The position numbers and the translations under genes are program-made. Shown piece after piece: positions 24,801 to 36,444 of a stretch of 64,000 nucleotides of DNA (positions are counted from its first letter, which is position 1; each line of letters opens with the position of its first letter). The notes under the pieces are model-generated. The model worked only from the letters and a program-made list of their open reading frames with translations, did not search any database and was not told where the DNA came from. Source of the stretch: Diploscapter coronatus. Lineage: Eukaryota; Nematoda; Chromadorea; Rhabditida; Rhabditidae. Where the stretch lies: contig OZ038422.1 in assembly GCA_964036155.1 (NCBI GenBank), positions 47,453,201 to 47,517,200 on the forward strand, given 5' to 3'.

Positions 24801-27677
24801 TAATAAAAATGATAGTCGATATTTGTCGATACCATACAGTTACATTTGAAAGTTAAAAGTTTCTGAAGATAGGGTTGTGGAATTTCACAGAAGTCTTTTT
24901 GAACGCCAAACTCAGTGTTCGTAGATTTTATCCGATCTCTGCGAAAAATTCTCGAGAGTAGAATTCTCAAAGTTCCGACAAAAACGAAGCATCTTCTCAC
25001 AAGATTAATGCTATTTTTATCAGCGAAGATCATCGAATAACGATAATGAATGAATGAAATGATTTCATATGAAGCGGGGGATATTTAAGAGGATGGGAAA
25101 ATCCGATCATAGCGAATTCTCTTATCAGATAAAAGACAACATACTGATAAAAAAGTCCTATCCGAATATACACCAACATAGAAAAGAAAGACATAGATTT
25201 TGTTTGAAATAGAAGTGAAAAGGACGCATTCGAGTGAAGGGAGATTCGCAAAATTGACGAGATAACCGCATTTTTGAAGAGATTCGGGGAAACATTCCAA
25301 GCGCGCGCAAGATTTACGATTAGAAAAAGATCGTGGTGAATTGGCGACGACAAGACAATTATTTGATAGTCAGCACAGATATCTGAATGGGAATACGGCT
25401 AAGAATAGTTTTAAATTGGCTGGGACAATTTTTGAATACTTTCTCTAAGTGTTGAAAGGAAAGTACTCAAATTCTAATATTGGAATTGGAAATACTAGTC
25501 TTCACCCTTATCTAAAATATTAGAAACAGTGAATCGGAAAATTTAGTGTTATTTGACTTGAGCGTTCTTAAAATAGAGAAAGGGTGGATAGCTAAAGAAG
25601 CATTTTGAAACCTAGCTAGACGATTTATCGCTAGAGAAAATAGCAGCCGTATGTTTTGAGGTGTGCAAATGCTGAAATATTGAATGCGTAATGAGTTCAC
25701 CCACTATTGTAGACCGACTACATGCATGTGATATTTGATAAAAGAGTCGGGGTAAATAATCAAATCTTCTAATTAGCAACAGATACAAGCGCTGCTGCTG
25801 AATATCGTTTTGATGAAATTAATTTTGATTTCCAGAATTCCACTAATATTTGTGGTTTTTGAATAGCAATAGAAGAGAAATTGTACAAAAAAAAACTTTT
25901 GTTTTCAAGATTTTAAAACCTAAACTTTAAAATTTCTTTCAAAATATTTTAACTTTCAACCATAGGGCACTAATTAATAAAGTGATTTCAAAGTTTTTGA
26001 GCCTAATTTTCAATTTTTATTCTACTCTTACCGTCGGTGGACTCAATTGCTGACTGTCTGGCGGTGAGGTCGGAACTGATTGGATTCCCGAGTCTGGTGT
26101 GGTGGACGAGTCGGTGTTGTTGCCGTTTCCTTGAGCAGGTCCGGACGCTGCGGCGGGTTGAGATCGGACTCCCCGAGAGTTGCCGGGAATTTGCGAGTGA
26201 TGAGCGGACGAGGAGGAGTACGGGTAGGCGATCAGATTGGGCGACATAGGCGAGGTGTCGGTGAGCGGCGACGCTGAGCACACCGAAATGCTCCGGGGCT
26301 GAAATTTTTAGGATCAACTTCTAATTTTGTTTTTTTTTTTTTTTTTAGATTTTCTTCAAGGAAAGTTTCATTCTGAAGATAGAAGATATTTTTCAAATTT
26401 TAGTGTTTCTATCAGACTTTGCCATTTCATGGCATATGATTCAAAATATATCATGCTCATAAGAAACATTAGGGACAATAGTCTCCTCTTCGACATTTCT
26501 CAATTAACAAAGAATTCGTTTAGGTTGAAGCCTAAAAATTGGTAAATTGAAAGAAAGAAAAAATCCCCGACCTGCGAAGGACAAGGCGAGGACATGGTGT
26601 TGTGAGCATTGGGCGGGATGAACGAACTGCCACCGCTCGTGATCGGGATGACCTTCGTGTTGGGCGGCAGAGGCCAGGAGCTCGAAGCAGAAGAGGTCGA
26701 GGAATCGGAGGATATCGAAGGACCCGAGGTAGTCGACTGCAGACGCACTTGGATGTTCGCAGGCACGAGGATCTGGAGATGATGAAATTAATTTGATAGG
26801 TTTCGAAACAGTTCTTATATCCAATGATTATGGAATAGTTTTTTTTCTCGTTTATGTGGACAATCTTTTAGCCTTACAATAAGTAACATAAACTATTTTT
26901 ACGACTTGTGCTTCAGGAGAATGTACCCCATCGTTTTTTTTTTTTTTACATTGCATTTCATTCGTATAGGATTAGGTCGAGTTGTTCCAATGTTTTAAAA
27001 GAGTAATATTTTACTCTTACCTTTGGCGGGTGTTCCCCGTTAACCGGATTCACGACTATCGGTGTTCCATTTGGGTGGAACCCTTGCATGAGCAATGGTG
27101 CAGTTGATGCACTCGATGGTGTGATGGATCGACTTGTTGCGGTTGGGTTGGAGGATGAGCTGTTTGGTCCTGGGTTGGAACTGGACGAGGATGGAGAGGT
27201 GGAGACGACAGCAGGCATGGACACGGGAGTGGTTCGCGGACCTGATGAAGAGGTCGACGCGGTCTCATCCGAGCTCCGAATTAAATAGCCGAAACATGTC
27301 TCGTTGCCCTCCTGAAAATTCCTTTTTAAATAAAATAGCCAAGCTAGCAATTTCGATAGATTTTTATGGAATGGGCTTGGTTCAATTTAAAAAAAAATGA
27401 TAAACGCAGCCTAGATTTGGAAATTTCTGAGTTTATACTTAGAAATTCAGTACAGATTTAATCAATAAGGCTAGCTAGACTCTTAGTTAGAATAAAACTC
27501 AAAAATTAATTCTAAAACCTTATGATGAAAATCTCACATGATTTTCAAAGATAAGAAACCACAAATTGAAACCATTGAAGAGTTTCGTATATCCATTATT
27601 TAAAGCGGATAAATGGGTGATAAATCCCTTTTTACCTGGTTTGAACGAAATACGCAGGGCACGGCTTCGAGCACCAT
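18840..27677 (-). CDS. lin-59: ASH1-type SET/PHD/BAH chromatin regulator
   Basis: Twenty-two exons join in frame to 1358 residues. Exon starts are 27677, 27311, 26772, 26298, 24711, 24348, 23989, 23523, 23268, 22917, 22371, 21965, 21683, 21374, 21034, 20690, 20540, 20290, 19885, 19461, 19141 and 18935. Order: Ser/Pro/Thr-rich N-terminus; acidic segment; AT-hook (KKRGRKKK, about 420); AWS cysteines (CGCTRGACTSDAEC, about 640); SET (about 695-800); post-SET CHCDASNCKK; bromodomain-like region (about 825-960); PHD finger (CICGSLEEDGEMLQCDSC, about 1027); BAH domain (about 1100-1310); basic tail. This is the ASH1 order, and LIN-59 is the worm member, acting in nuclear chromatin to maintain cell fates and Hox expression. 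The GxG, NHSC and TYDY motifs of the SET domain are degenerate. The first exon encodes only MVLEAVPCVFRSNQ and is chosen because it has an ATG, a donor and the right phase. Confidence 0.88.
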
Positions 27678-27745
27678 TGTTTTGCGCGAGATTTACGTCC
27701 ACATATCCGGGCACCAAAGAGATAAGCGGTTGATATATCAGCGGA
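27605..27745. promoter_or_regulatory. Cluster of GATAA motifs around the lin-59 start
   Basis: Five GATAA words on the + strand (near 27607, 27620, 27720, 27736 and 27750) lie within about 150 bp spanning the proposed first coding exon. GATAA/TGATAA is the core site of worm GATA factors (ELT family, gut and skin). In AT-rich DNA some occur by chance, but the density here stands out. Confidence 0.35.
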
Positions 27746-30700
27746 TAAAGGGATAAGGCGATTAGATTAGCGGCGAAAAAGCGCAATCGGTTTCCTGAAA
27801 TCTAGACTTTAGAACAGACGTTCGAAGGGAGCTAAGCGGATATAATAAATAACGGTAGATGAAAAAGAAGATTAAACTTGAATAGTATAAAAGTTATGGA
27901 TCGAATGCAAGTTTTAAGATATAACAAGTAAAGAGAATGAAGTGTAGTTTAGTTTTTATTTGGGTTTGTCAAATTTGTCAAATATGAATTTAATCTAAGT
28001 TATATGATTTTTCAAATCAAATTATGATTTTCAGATGAACTAGATGGCTAGGGTTATAAAAAGAAAACTAAATCACAACTTATGCAACAGATAATTTTCC
28101 AGCGTTTATCACACACGCTTCATTAACCCTTCCTTCACTATAATCCTATTTTGCACTGACGCCTACTAAAATTCTCTAATTTTAGCGGCTAGAAAAACAT
28201 CTAATTTCTATGCGTACTTTTACAAAGTTGTTGAAATATCTGCTTGCGCGAGTTTTTACATGCATAAATAATGCTCGACGAGTTGATCCCAGGAATAAAG
28301 TGACTTATTACAAACGGGTTTTCTTGGCTATTCTTCAATATGGAATGAAACAATTCTTTTGGATAGTTCACTCAGCTCATCTATTGCCTATTTTGGTAAG
28401 TCACAATTTTCGGTTCATTCAATTAAAAAGTAAAATACTCGTAAATATCGAGTGATTTTTTTTTTATAAACACGTGATATCTAAATTTGAACTAAATTTG
28501 TAAAAAGGATATTTCTTTCGCCTATCAATATTATTTAGCTACTAAAATAAGTGAACTCTCCGTGAAGCCGATGAAAAATAGTTTTTGCCTTCGTGCGCTT
28601 TGGCAAATTATCTCGCGCCGATATATTGCTTTGTGCAGCCGTTTTATGGCTTATCTTTATCTTTATCCATTCAGCAGCGTTCTCGAAATCTATTACTTTT
28701 GCCTTCTCATAAAATGCGAGCTTTTATCTAAAACCCTGCAAGATGTCTATTTTAAAAGTTATATAGCTCTTCTAGCCTAGGATATTTAAACATTATCCAT
28801 TTTTAGATATGTGGAGATAGGAAAAGATCGAGCTTCAATATTTTAGGTTACATTTCAAGGATCAATATTTGAAAATACTTTTATCTCGATATCATTATGA
28901 AGGTAAGATAGGAATTTTGATTAGGTAGATAGAAAAGTAATTTTTAAAATAATCGCTATAATGCAAGGCTGGTAAGAGAGTTGTCCTTATTTATTGAAAT
29001 ATATTTTGTTATTATAAATTTGTAATGGAAGTCTCCAGACTTCAATAATATGACTTTCAAGCTAACTTTTTCCAGTTCTCAATTTTCTTAAATCCCTAAT
29101 TTTTCAGCGCCGACATTTCCTCATTAATGTGCGCATTTTGTGCCGAGTCTATTTTTGCTTCGCATAAAACAATCGATTTCCCCATGCAAATGTGAAAAAG
29201 TGAAGTTTGTCAAGAAATTGCCTTCCACAAAATTGCTAAAAGCGATGGTGAAAAATGTGAAAAGAGAAAACTAAATCGAGTCATCAAACGGAACGTATAA
29301 CAAAAATACCATTTTTCTAACTACAACGAGAAATCGAAATTGGTTTTATAGTTTGAGTATTTTAGAAACTTGCAAAGTTGAACAAAAATGTTCGTGGAAT
29401 TTAAAACTAATCACGGAGAATAGCTCTAATTTTCGAGTATAAAAATTGAAAATCAAAAGATAATGCTTTTCTTCATGAAATTTTTGCAGAGTAAGCCTAA
29501 CATTTTTGATCCTAAAAGTCTAATAAATTTTGTATTCTTGAAATTTTGTTTGTAAACTTTAAAAGTCAGTTGAAGTCTAGGCGAAGCGCGACCTATTTTA
29601 CATAAATAACATGCGTCTACAATTTTTATGTTCAAGATATGAATGCGCAAAAATTATAACGTTCGAAAGAATGTAGTTTCGAAAATAAGTGCACTTCTAC
29701 AGGTATTTGTGAAATTTTCGCCTTATAAGGAAATTTCTGCAAAATCTTAGCGTGAGAAAGTAGTGAATTCTTGGAATTATTTCATATTAGGGAAAACATC
29801 AGTTCGATTTTCTGGTTTCTAAATCTTATCATGGGATAAAAATTGTATTAGCATTTTATAGAATTACTTGGAAGAAATGTTCAACAACTCATGAAATTAC
29901 GATTTCTTTTTAATTTTCGGAGATAATCTTAGAAACTATACAAAGACTAATGAGATAATGAAAATTCCGAATTCATACAGTGAGAATGTCATAAAATAGA
30001 GCCAATTTTGAGGACTGCCAAGGATATCTAATCCGCTTTTCAGAGCTATGCTTTAGTACTGCATGGGAGTTGATTTTGGATTGCATGTGAAGTCCTATGA
30101 TTTCGAAAACGTCAGAAACAAAAATAACTACGAATTTGAAGGTTGCAGAAATAAATAGTTTTTCTCCATAAAAGTGCACGTTATTTTTTCTCAACAAAAC
30201 AATTATCTCGATTAAAACGAAGTTAGAAATTTCAGAAGATAATTGCAAAACGTAAAAATAGCAAGTTTGCGGGATTTTAAAGTTTCTAGAAAGGACCTCG
30301 AGATGTCTGATCTAAGAATCATTATGTTTGTATGTGCATGTAGTTTAAAAAATCGGAACACTTTAAGGGCTCTGAACTTCACCTAACAATGAGTTTATCC
30401 CGAGGATTAGACCAGATAAAATGGATATATGAGGCGTAAGATAAAGGAAATAATAAATCTAATGCAGCGCTCAACTTATGCGATCATCAGATGAAATAAT
30501 CTTTATAAAGCGCGAAATTCCAATTTCCGTTCGACTTTTTAAAATAAATAAAAGAAACCCGTAGAATGCTGCATAAAAGTGCAAGAATCCATGAGTAAAT
30601 AAAGAACAGTCAAATAATCGAATTTAAAGATTAGCAAAATGATTTCCGGTTTACCAGACATGAGGTTAAGCGTAGTAGTTTTTAAAAGTCATATGATTTA

Positions 30701-30751
30701 TTTAAATCGAACTAGTAGACTTAAGTGAGCTATCGCAATTTAAGCGCTTAA

Positions 30752-30857
30752 CCAGTACCCGGATCCAGGAAACTCCGAAACCTTCCTATAGGAGCCTTCC
30801 CTCGTTGGGAGGTTTCAATAGGAAAGGTTCCGGAAGTTTCGTGCATTCGGGCACGGA
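30752..30857. mobile_element. Foldback MITE, 106 bp, with TAA flanks
   Basis: The left arm (AGTACCCGGATCCAGGAAAC...) and right arm pair over about 38 bp with a few mismatches (GTRCCCGRAT...GAAACT-CGRAACCTT-CCTAT). A smaller inner hairpin CCTTCCC-TCGTT-GGGAGG sits between them. TAA abuts both ends (30749-30751 and 30858-30860). It is non-coding. Confidence 0.65.
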
Positions 30858-31148
30858 TAATCTAAAACCTATAAATAATTAATTGAATAATTAGCAAATA
30901 GTCGCGCTTAATTAATTTATCAAATTGACGGATTAACGAATTAACACAGAATAATATGCGAAAGAATAAATAAATAGTACGAGCAGTGATAGATCAAAAT
31001 AGATATTAACAGGAGAAGAACTAGGATAAAAATAGAAGGTAGTCTCTCTAATGACTGAAATTAGATCATGTTCGCTATTCGTTAAGATTGACATACGCAT
31101 GTCAGTGGGGGAGGGAGGCGTATCTGGGATAGGCGAGAAGCGGGCGTG

Positions 31149-31460
31149 TTCGATCAATACAATCTACAAGGCAAAACACGATTGGGCGACGAGTGCACCG
31201 ATTCAAACAGGGCGTCTACCCCCATATGCATTTTGCACCAAAATAGGACAGTTAATAGGTGATAACCAGGAGCTTATATTTCATAAAGAATCGTTCAATC
31301 GATAATATCTACAAGCAAAAACAAGAAGTATAAGAGGGTGCATCATGTAATCACAGGGTGTACACCAACGAGCACACCCTGGCGACAAATAATACGATTA
31401 ATCGCGAACGCAGAGTTAGTTTAGTCGCTCGGGATCAGGAGCTTCGTATTTCACAAAACG
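31149..31460. repeat. Degenerate tandem duplication
   Basis: Two units share TTC-ATC-ATA-ATCTACAAG-CAAAA, CGA(G)-GCAC and CAGGAGCTT-ATTTCA-AAA in the same order. Unit 1 starts at about 31149 and unit 2 at about 31294; the CAGGAGCTT words are at 31267 and 31436. Copies differ by many substitutions and small indels. Confidence 0.5.
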
Positions 31461-31589
31461 AAGCACCCCAACCCTGACTTCTCTCATTCTCTCCTCTCTT
31501 ACGCATATAATAACGATTACTGAACATAGAGAGAATCATAGACAATGCAGATTGAAGAGTGCGCCAGATGGCGAGTGATCCTGCTATGA

Positions 31590-31770
31590 AGCGGCGAAAT
31601 AGCATCAGGAAACGAGAGAGTTAGACCGAAAGACAGCCGAAAACTAGAAGCGGCGCGACGCAGCCGCAGTGCGCCAAGTGCAAGAGACGCAGAGGGCGAG
31701 TGATATCAAAAGCAGGCCGCGCGCGCTGCGATTGGTGAATGTCACTTTGTCGCGCGCTTGCAAAGATCGG
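31590..31770 (-). promoter_or_regulatory. GC-rich island, candidate distal lin-59 promoter
   Basis: The island is packed with GCGC and CGCGCG words, with an inverted CCAAT (GATTGG at about 31730) and pyrimidine-rich initiator-like DNA on the minus strand, in the middle of an AT-rich 8.8-kb spacer. No reading frame resembling a protein is present. The minus orientation is inferred from the CCAAT box and from lin-59 being the downstream gene. Confidence 0.35.
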
Positions 31771-33380
31771 ACGTAGGTTGGCTAGAAAGATGGGGGAATT
31801 CGTGGGTGCAAAATATGACTACCAGCCCAGAACTAGTCTTAGACGAAAGGAGGCAAGGTGGAATGCGCTTCATACACCGAAAGAGAAATAGTGCGGGAAT
31901 CGGGGAGAATATCAGACGGAAAAGTAAGAATGCCTAAAAGCGGCACGCGCACCGCGCGACAAACCAATTCCTGCAGCGGGGGAGAGGAGGGGAAGGGAGA
32001 TAGGCTCGGTAGTCGAATATCTGCAAGAAGAATAGGGAAGAGGAGAATGTGAAACAACCGAAGAATCGAAGCAGTGAAGAAGTGACACGCGCGCAACATG
32101 AAGAGGGAGAAGGGTGAAGAAACGCAAATTAACACCAAATTGGGGATGAAACGTAAGGAATGGGTATTAAAGAGGATAGGATTCGAGATTCGAGATTTAG
32201 GAGCCAAAATGGAACCTTCAAAGATGCTATTGGAAAGAACAGTCCAGTAGGAAAAGTGAGTCGTTGTGAAGAATGCGGTGAGGATATGAAATAATAATTC
32301 AAGTTAAGAAAAAAAAGTCTCTGAAAATATTGACTCGACTGAAAACTCAAAAATTGACACCAAATTGAGACAAGCATTGTCAAAGTGAAAGGCGAAGATC
32401 GACGTCGAAGATTAGATGAAAGAAGATACGAAAAGCCGAAATTGATTGAATACAAATGAATGGTACGATTCAAGATAAGATAAACTTTAAATACAGACTA
32501 TTTTGGGTAGCTTCTGAGCGATTGACAATAACAAAATCAGTATCTGCTTTAGGATTTTGGAAATTCATATGAGACATTTCCAAAGTAACTGATTACTGAA
32601 ATGGTTGGGGGTAACAATAATATTGCATGCAAGATATCAAAATATGATAAAAAATGAAAGAAGTGTAAGATTCGAGGTAAAGCAAGTAGTTATCAACACT
32701 TCTGATAGGCATCAATCAATGCGCATAAGACTATTAATGTAAACACTGCGATAAGACACGACTTTTTCAAAAATGCGTATATATGTGTGTGCAAATGATA
32801 TTCAGTTTATAAGCGCCTAAAGAAGCTAAAATTGACAGCTCCTTTAGTGATTAGAAAGCATCTGCAATTCAAAACTATCTTGAAAGGTTGAAAAAGCAAG
32901 CAGAATCGAAGAGTTTGCAAGAATTATTCATAATTTGTCAAATTTCTGTAACTGAAGAATAATTTAGGGCTGTGCGAAATGACATTTTGAGATTTTCAAA
33001 ATATCGAATGCGGAGCAAAATAAGCTCCCAAAATTTTCGGAACGCGGAACGAAATATTCCACATAGCTCTGGATTGGATTATGAAAGAAGACATTTATTT
33101 CTTATAAAGTTGGGGGAATCGCAAGAAGTAAACTCGAGAAAAGCTATAAAAATTGAAATGATGAGCAAGTCAATGAAATATGAAGTTAGTCAGATCATAG
33201 AAGTTTGGCAAAGCAATTGATAGAACTTAGTATAAAAATAACAGTCAAGTCTGGATCAAGTACCTAAATATGTGAATCACTTAGCACCCATATTTTATCA
33301 TGTTAATCTTATTAATAGGGTGGAAATCTCGCTTGAATGATCAGAGTCAAAGATAAGAAAACCTAGATTTGTCAATATCT

Positions 33381-33560
33381 CTATGATATCACTATAACCT
33401 AGCTGATAACGTGAGAAAATTACCAATCGATAAACGTCATAGCCTCGAGAATCTAGATCAAGTTCAGATCAAGTATGAGAAATCCTAATCAATTAGTATT
33501 CTATGATATCACTTCGATCTCATTGATGAGGTGAAAACTATCCTTGATCGATTGGATCAT
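33381..33560. repeat. Direct duplication with 120-bp period
   Basis: CTATGATATCACT at 33381 and again at 33501 begins two units that continue to resemble each other (GTGA-AAA, GATCGAT/ATCGATAA, ATCATAG). Confidence 0.5.
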
Positions 33561-36435
33561 AGTTGATAAATCCCGTGGAGAGCTAGGATCGCGAAGTTAC
33601 ATAAAATGGTGAAGTGCGGTCGAAACAAGCGAGAAGCGGTTGAATGAAAGCACTGGGAGAAATGCGCGTTGGGGGTGAAAATACAACAGAAACAGAAACT
33701 GCAGCAGCAGCCAGTCGAAGCAGCAAATGGAAGAGACGAAGGGCGATGGACGAACGAAAGGAAGAAAGGGAAGAGGTGACACGCGACTTATTGACTAAAT
33801 ACTGACACAGGGCAATAGCGCGGCGAAGATTTATTGATAGAACATGGAGAAATTATCGAATGATTAGGAAGCGTGAAAAGAAAATTCGAGGCAACTATGA
33901 AAGGAGTGAATGGAAAGTTTAGTAAATCAAACGGATGGCACTAAATACAGTTCGGCATTATTTCACTAAATCGATGAATTAACTTGGATTAAAATGAAAC
34001 ATATAGCTAGATGGTTGATGTATTTTAGAACGAATATTGAAAGTAGATTTCAATTACAAGCTGTAGTTGGTTTTGTTAATGTTCTGAGTTGATATTAACA
34101 TAGCTGGAAAAAAAACGCTACGAAGAAGATAAGAGCATAAAATTTGTGTTCATGCTGAAACATAGATATTGCATTTGAATGGGAACAGCGAAAAGTGCAA
34201 CATAATCTAAAAATAGGACGAGCGCAAATTTAGTAACGTAAACAACAATATTGATAAAAATAGCCGACTTTTAACGCGAAGAGATCATTTTCAACAGGAA
34301 AATGTCTTTATCAAATCACGAACATTGTAATAGGATTTTCAGAAATTTGAACGACTTAAATAAAATTTTAAATTTCTAAAAAGATGATTAAAAATTAAAG
34401 TGATGAAAAAGGAAAGAATTCTCCAAGAAAGGAAACGTTCTGGCTTTCGTCTTTTTTCCGAGCCATCTGCCGATTGAGCATGGATTAATCGCTTACAGTG
34501 CGTTTGCAAAAAGCGCGGGATCTTTATTCTTCAAGTCCACAAGAACAAACTAGATTAGGTTGCAGTAAATTGAGCGGATTTGAAAAAAATATTGGCTTTG
34601 ATTACGATATTTTATGTGATAGTAAAGTATAAATTTAAAAATTCAACGTTTTCCTTGGGATAGGCTTCAACAAATTGGATAATCGAATTATTTGTTGTTA
34701 AATTAATTTAGCAGGTGACACTCGATGAAAACTAAAGTTCTTAACAAAATTGAAAACAATCAATTTCTTTCCGAGAGAGTATCGAAATCTTTGAAATATA
34801 AATAAAAATCCTGAGAAAACTTGTAACTTATCAACATTTTTGTATCCCTTCAAGAATTAATGATATTTGAAATAAAAAATGCAATGTTGAATAATGATGA
34901 CGAAATTCGAGTTGGATGGAGTGAGAAATTGAGAAATTAGTGGATGCGAAACATAAGACAAATACAATGGAAAAATGACACAAAAACACTCGGATCATAC
35001 GAACCAGGGCAGATGTGGAGAAATAACGTAGAAAATGAAGAGAATGAAAAGAAGCATAATAATTTATAGAGCAAGAAATTCGAAGGAGAAAAGGTAAGTC
35101 ATTACGCAATCAAATAAAATAGTGACGATAGACTATGGATTTTCGAAATTATGCATAACAAGAAAATGAAAAAGCGAGAAATATTGTGAAATATTAGTAT
35201 TCCCTAGCAGGGGAATTCTTATCAAAACCATTACATATTTTGAAAAAAAAGAATAACTGCTTCCGAAATGTATAAAAATATTCTTCTAAAATCTGGGAGT
35301 GAGACGAAATTCCGAATAAATATTCTATAGATAGACGATGGGGCGAGTAATTTTCGGGTGGAAAACAGCGCGGGCAAATTTGGGGAGTGAAAAATAAAGC
35401 ATCTCGTCTTCCTTGGAGCAAAGAAATTTGCAGAGCGAGATAAATTTACAGAGAAAGCAAGTGGAGAAGGAAATAAAGGAATATTCACTGCGTTTTCCTA
35501 TAATGGCAGAAAAATCCTTTACCTCCTCCATTTTCTCGATATTTCTTCTTTTCAGGATAGAAATAGCATAGAAAAATGGAGATGAAGAGAATTTCCTGCG
35601 GAGGAATGATATAAACAGTCTATTTTTTGCATGTTGAAAGATAAAGATCTAAAATTGGCAGGAATATTTAAACGACGATGCAAGCTTTTCCTTCCAAAGG
35701 CACTCGCTATTTAGAGGAGCCATACGAAAAAGGGGAGGACGAAGGGAGACGAGAGCCACCGCACAAATGTCAGATCAATAGGCAGCGGCAATGAAAACCA
35801 CGAAAACTAATGAATTGAAGCATAGCGGATAAGCAAAAACTCACGTTGGGACCAATTTCGAGAGCAATTCTCCGGGAACGCTCTGGGAACAGAATAAATC
35901 ACGCTGAAAGCCTGCGAGAAAATTATCAAACAATTGTACCCCGAAGCCGTCAGAATCATCGAAGCTTGATGATGTGTAGATTTCTTTTTACAATTGTTAT
36001 CATTCATTTTCTAATAATATCCAAGGTTTTGCGAGATTATGAAAAGCTACCCCGAATCCAATTCGAAAAGGCGATTTGAGTAAAGTCTCGGAATTTCCTT
36101 TATTGTAGCCACTTTCAACTCGTCTTTTCGCTCCTCCTCTTTCCCCCTCTTTCTCTGCGTGCCTTGCAATTTTTGTCAGCATTTGAACGACTCCTTCATT
36201 TTCTCGTTTTTCGCTAATTTCTTTCTTTAATTATCATTAATTACGTTAATTAGCTCTCAACTTAGTTACTTGGAAAGTTCGGCCAGTTTTTTCTTATCCA
36301 ATAGCTTTCTCCAAGAACTTTTCAAATGACCTGTCTCCTAACTGTTCGAACATTCCACGAAGACTAATAATCGTATTTGCCTTACTATTTATTGTTAATT
36401 GGGGTAATTGCCTCTTTAATTAGCCAGCTAATTGC

Positions 36436-36437
36436 AG
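36436..36437 (+). other. Probable spliced-leader acceptor of pbs-4
   Basis: AATTGCAG ends seven bases before the pbs-4 ATG with no upstream coding exon, as expected for an SL1 trans-splice site in a nematode. Confidence 0.5.
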
Positions 36438-36444
36438 TGAACCG

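Larger units (their letters stand above)
27678..36444. other. 8.8-kb spacer between divergent lin-59 and pbs-4
   Basis: No protein-coding exon was recognised. The + strand is mostly purine-rich up to about 36080 and then turns pyrimidine-rich. This is what would be expected if the stretch up to 36080 were transcribed with lin-59 (leader or outron) and the remainder with pbs-4; that is inference. It holds a foldback element (30752-30857), a degenerate tandem duplication (31149-31460), a GC-rich island (31590-31770), a purine-rich tract (31840-32180) and a 120-bp-spaced direct duplication (33381-33560). Confidence 0.6.

Noticed and set aside
27056..27400. Plus- and minus-strand frames over the Ser/Pro-rich lin-59 exon 2
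   Set aside because: Low-complexity coding DNA stays open in several frames. Only one joins its neighbours in phase.
27678..27786. Extension of the lin-59 first exon upstream to MRFFAANLIALSLY
   Set aside because: That frame reaches the donor in the wrong phase and would hit a stop in exon 2.
31839..32207. 122-codon minus-strand frame
   Set aside because: It lies in purine-rich DNA next to the GC island, is rich in Ser, Leu, Phe and Pro, and has no exon features.
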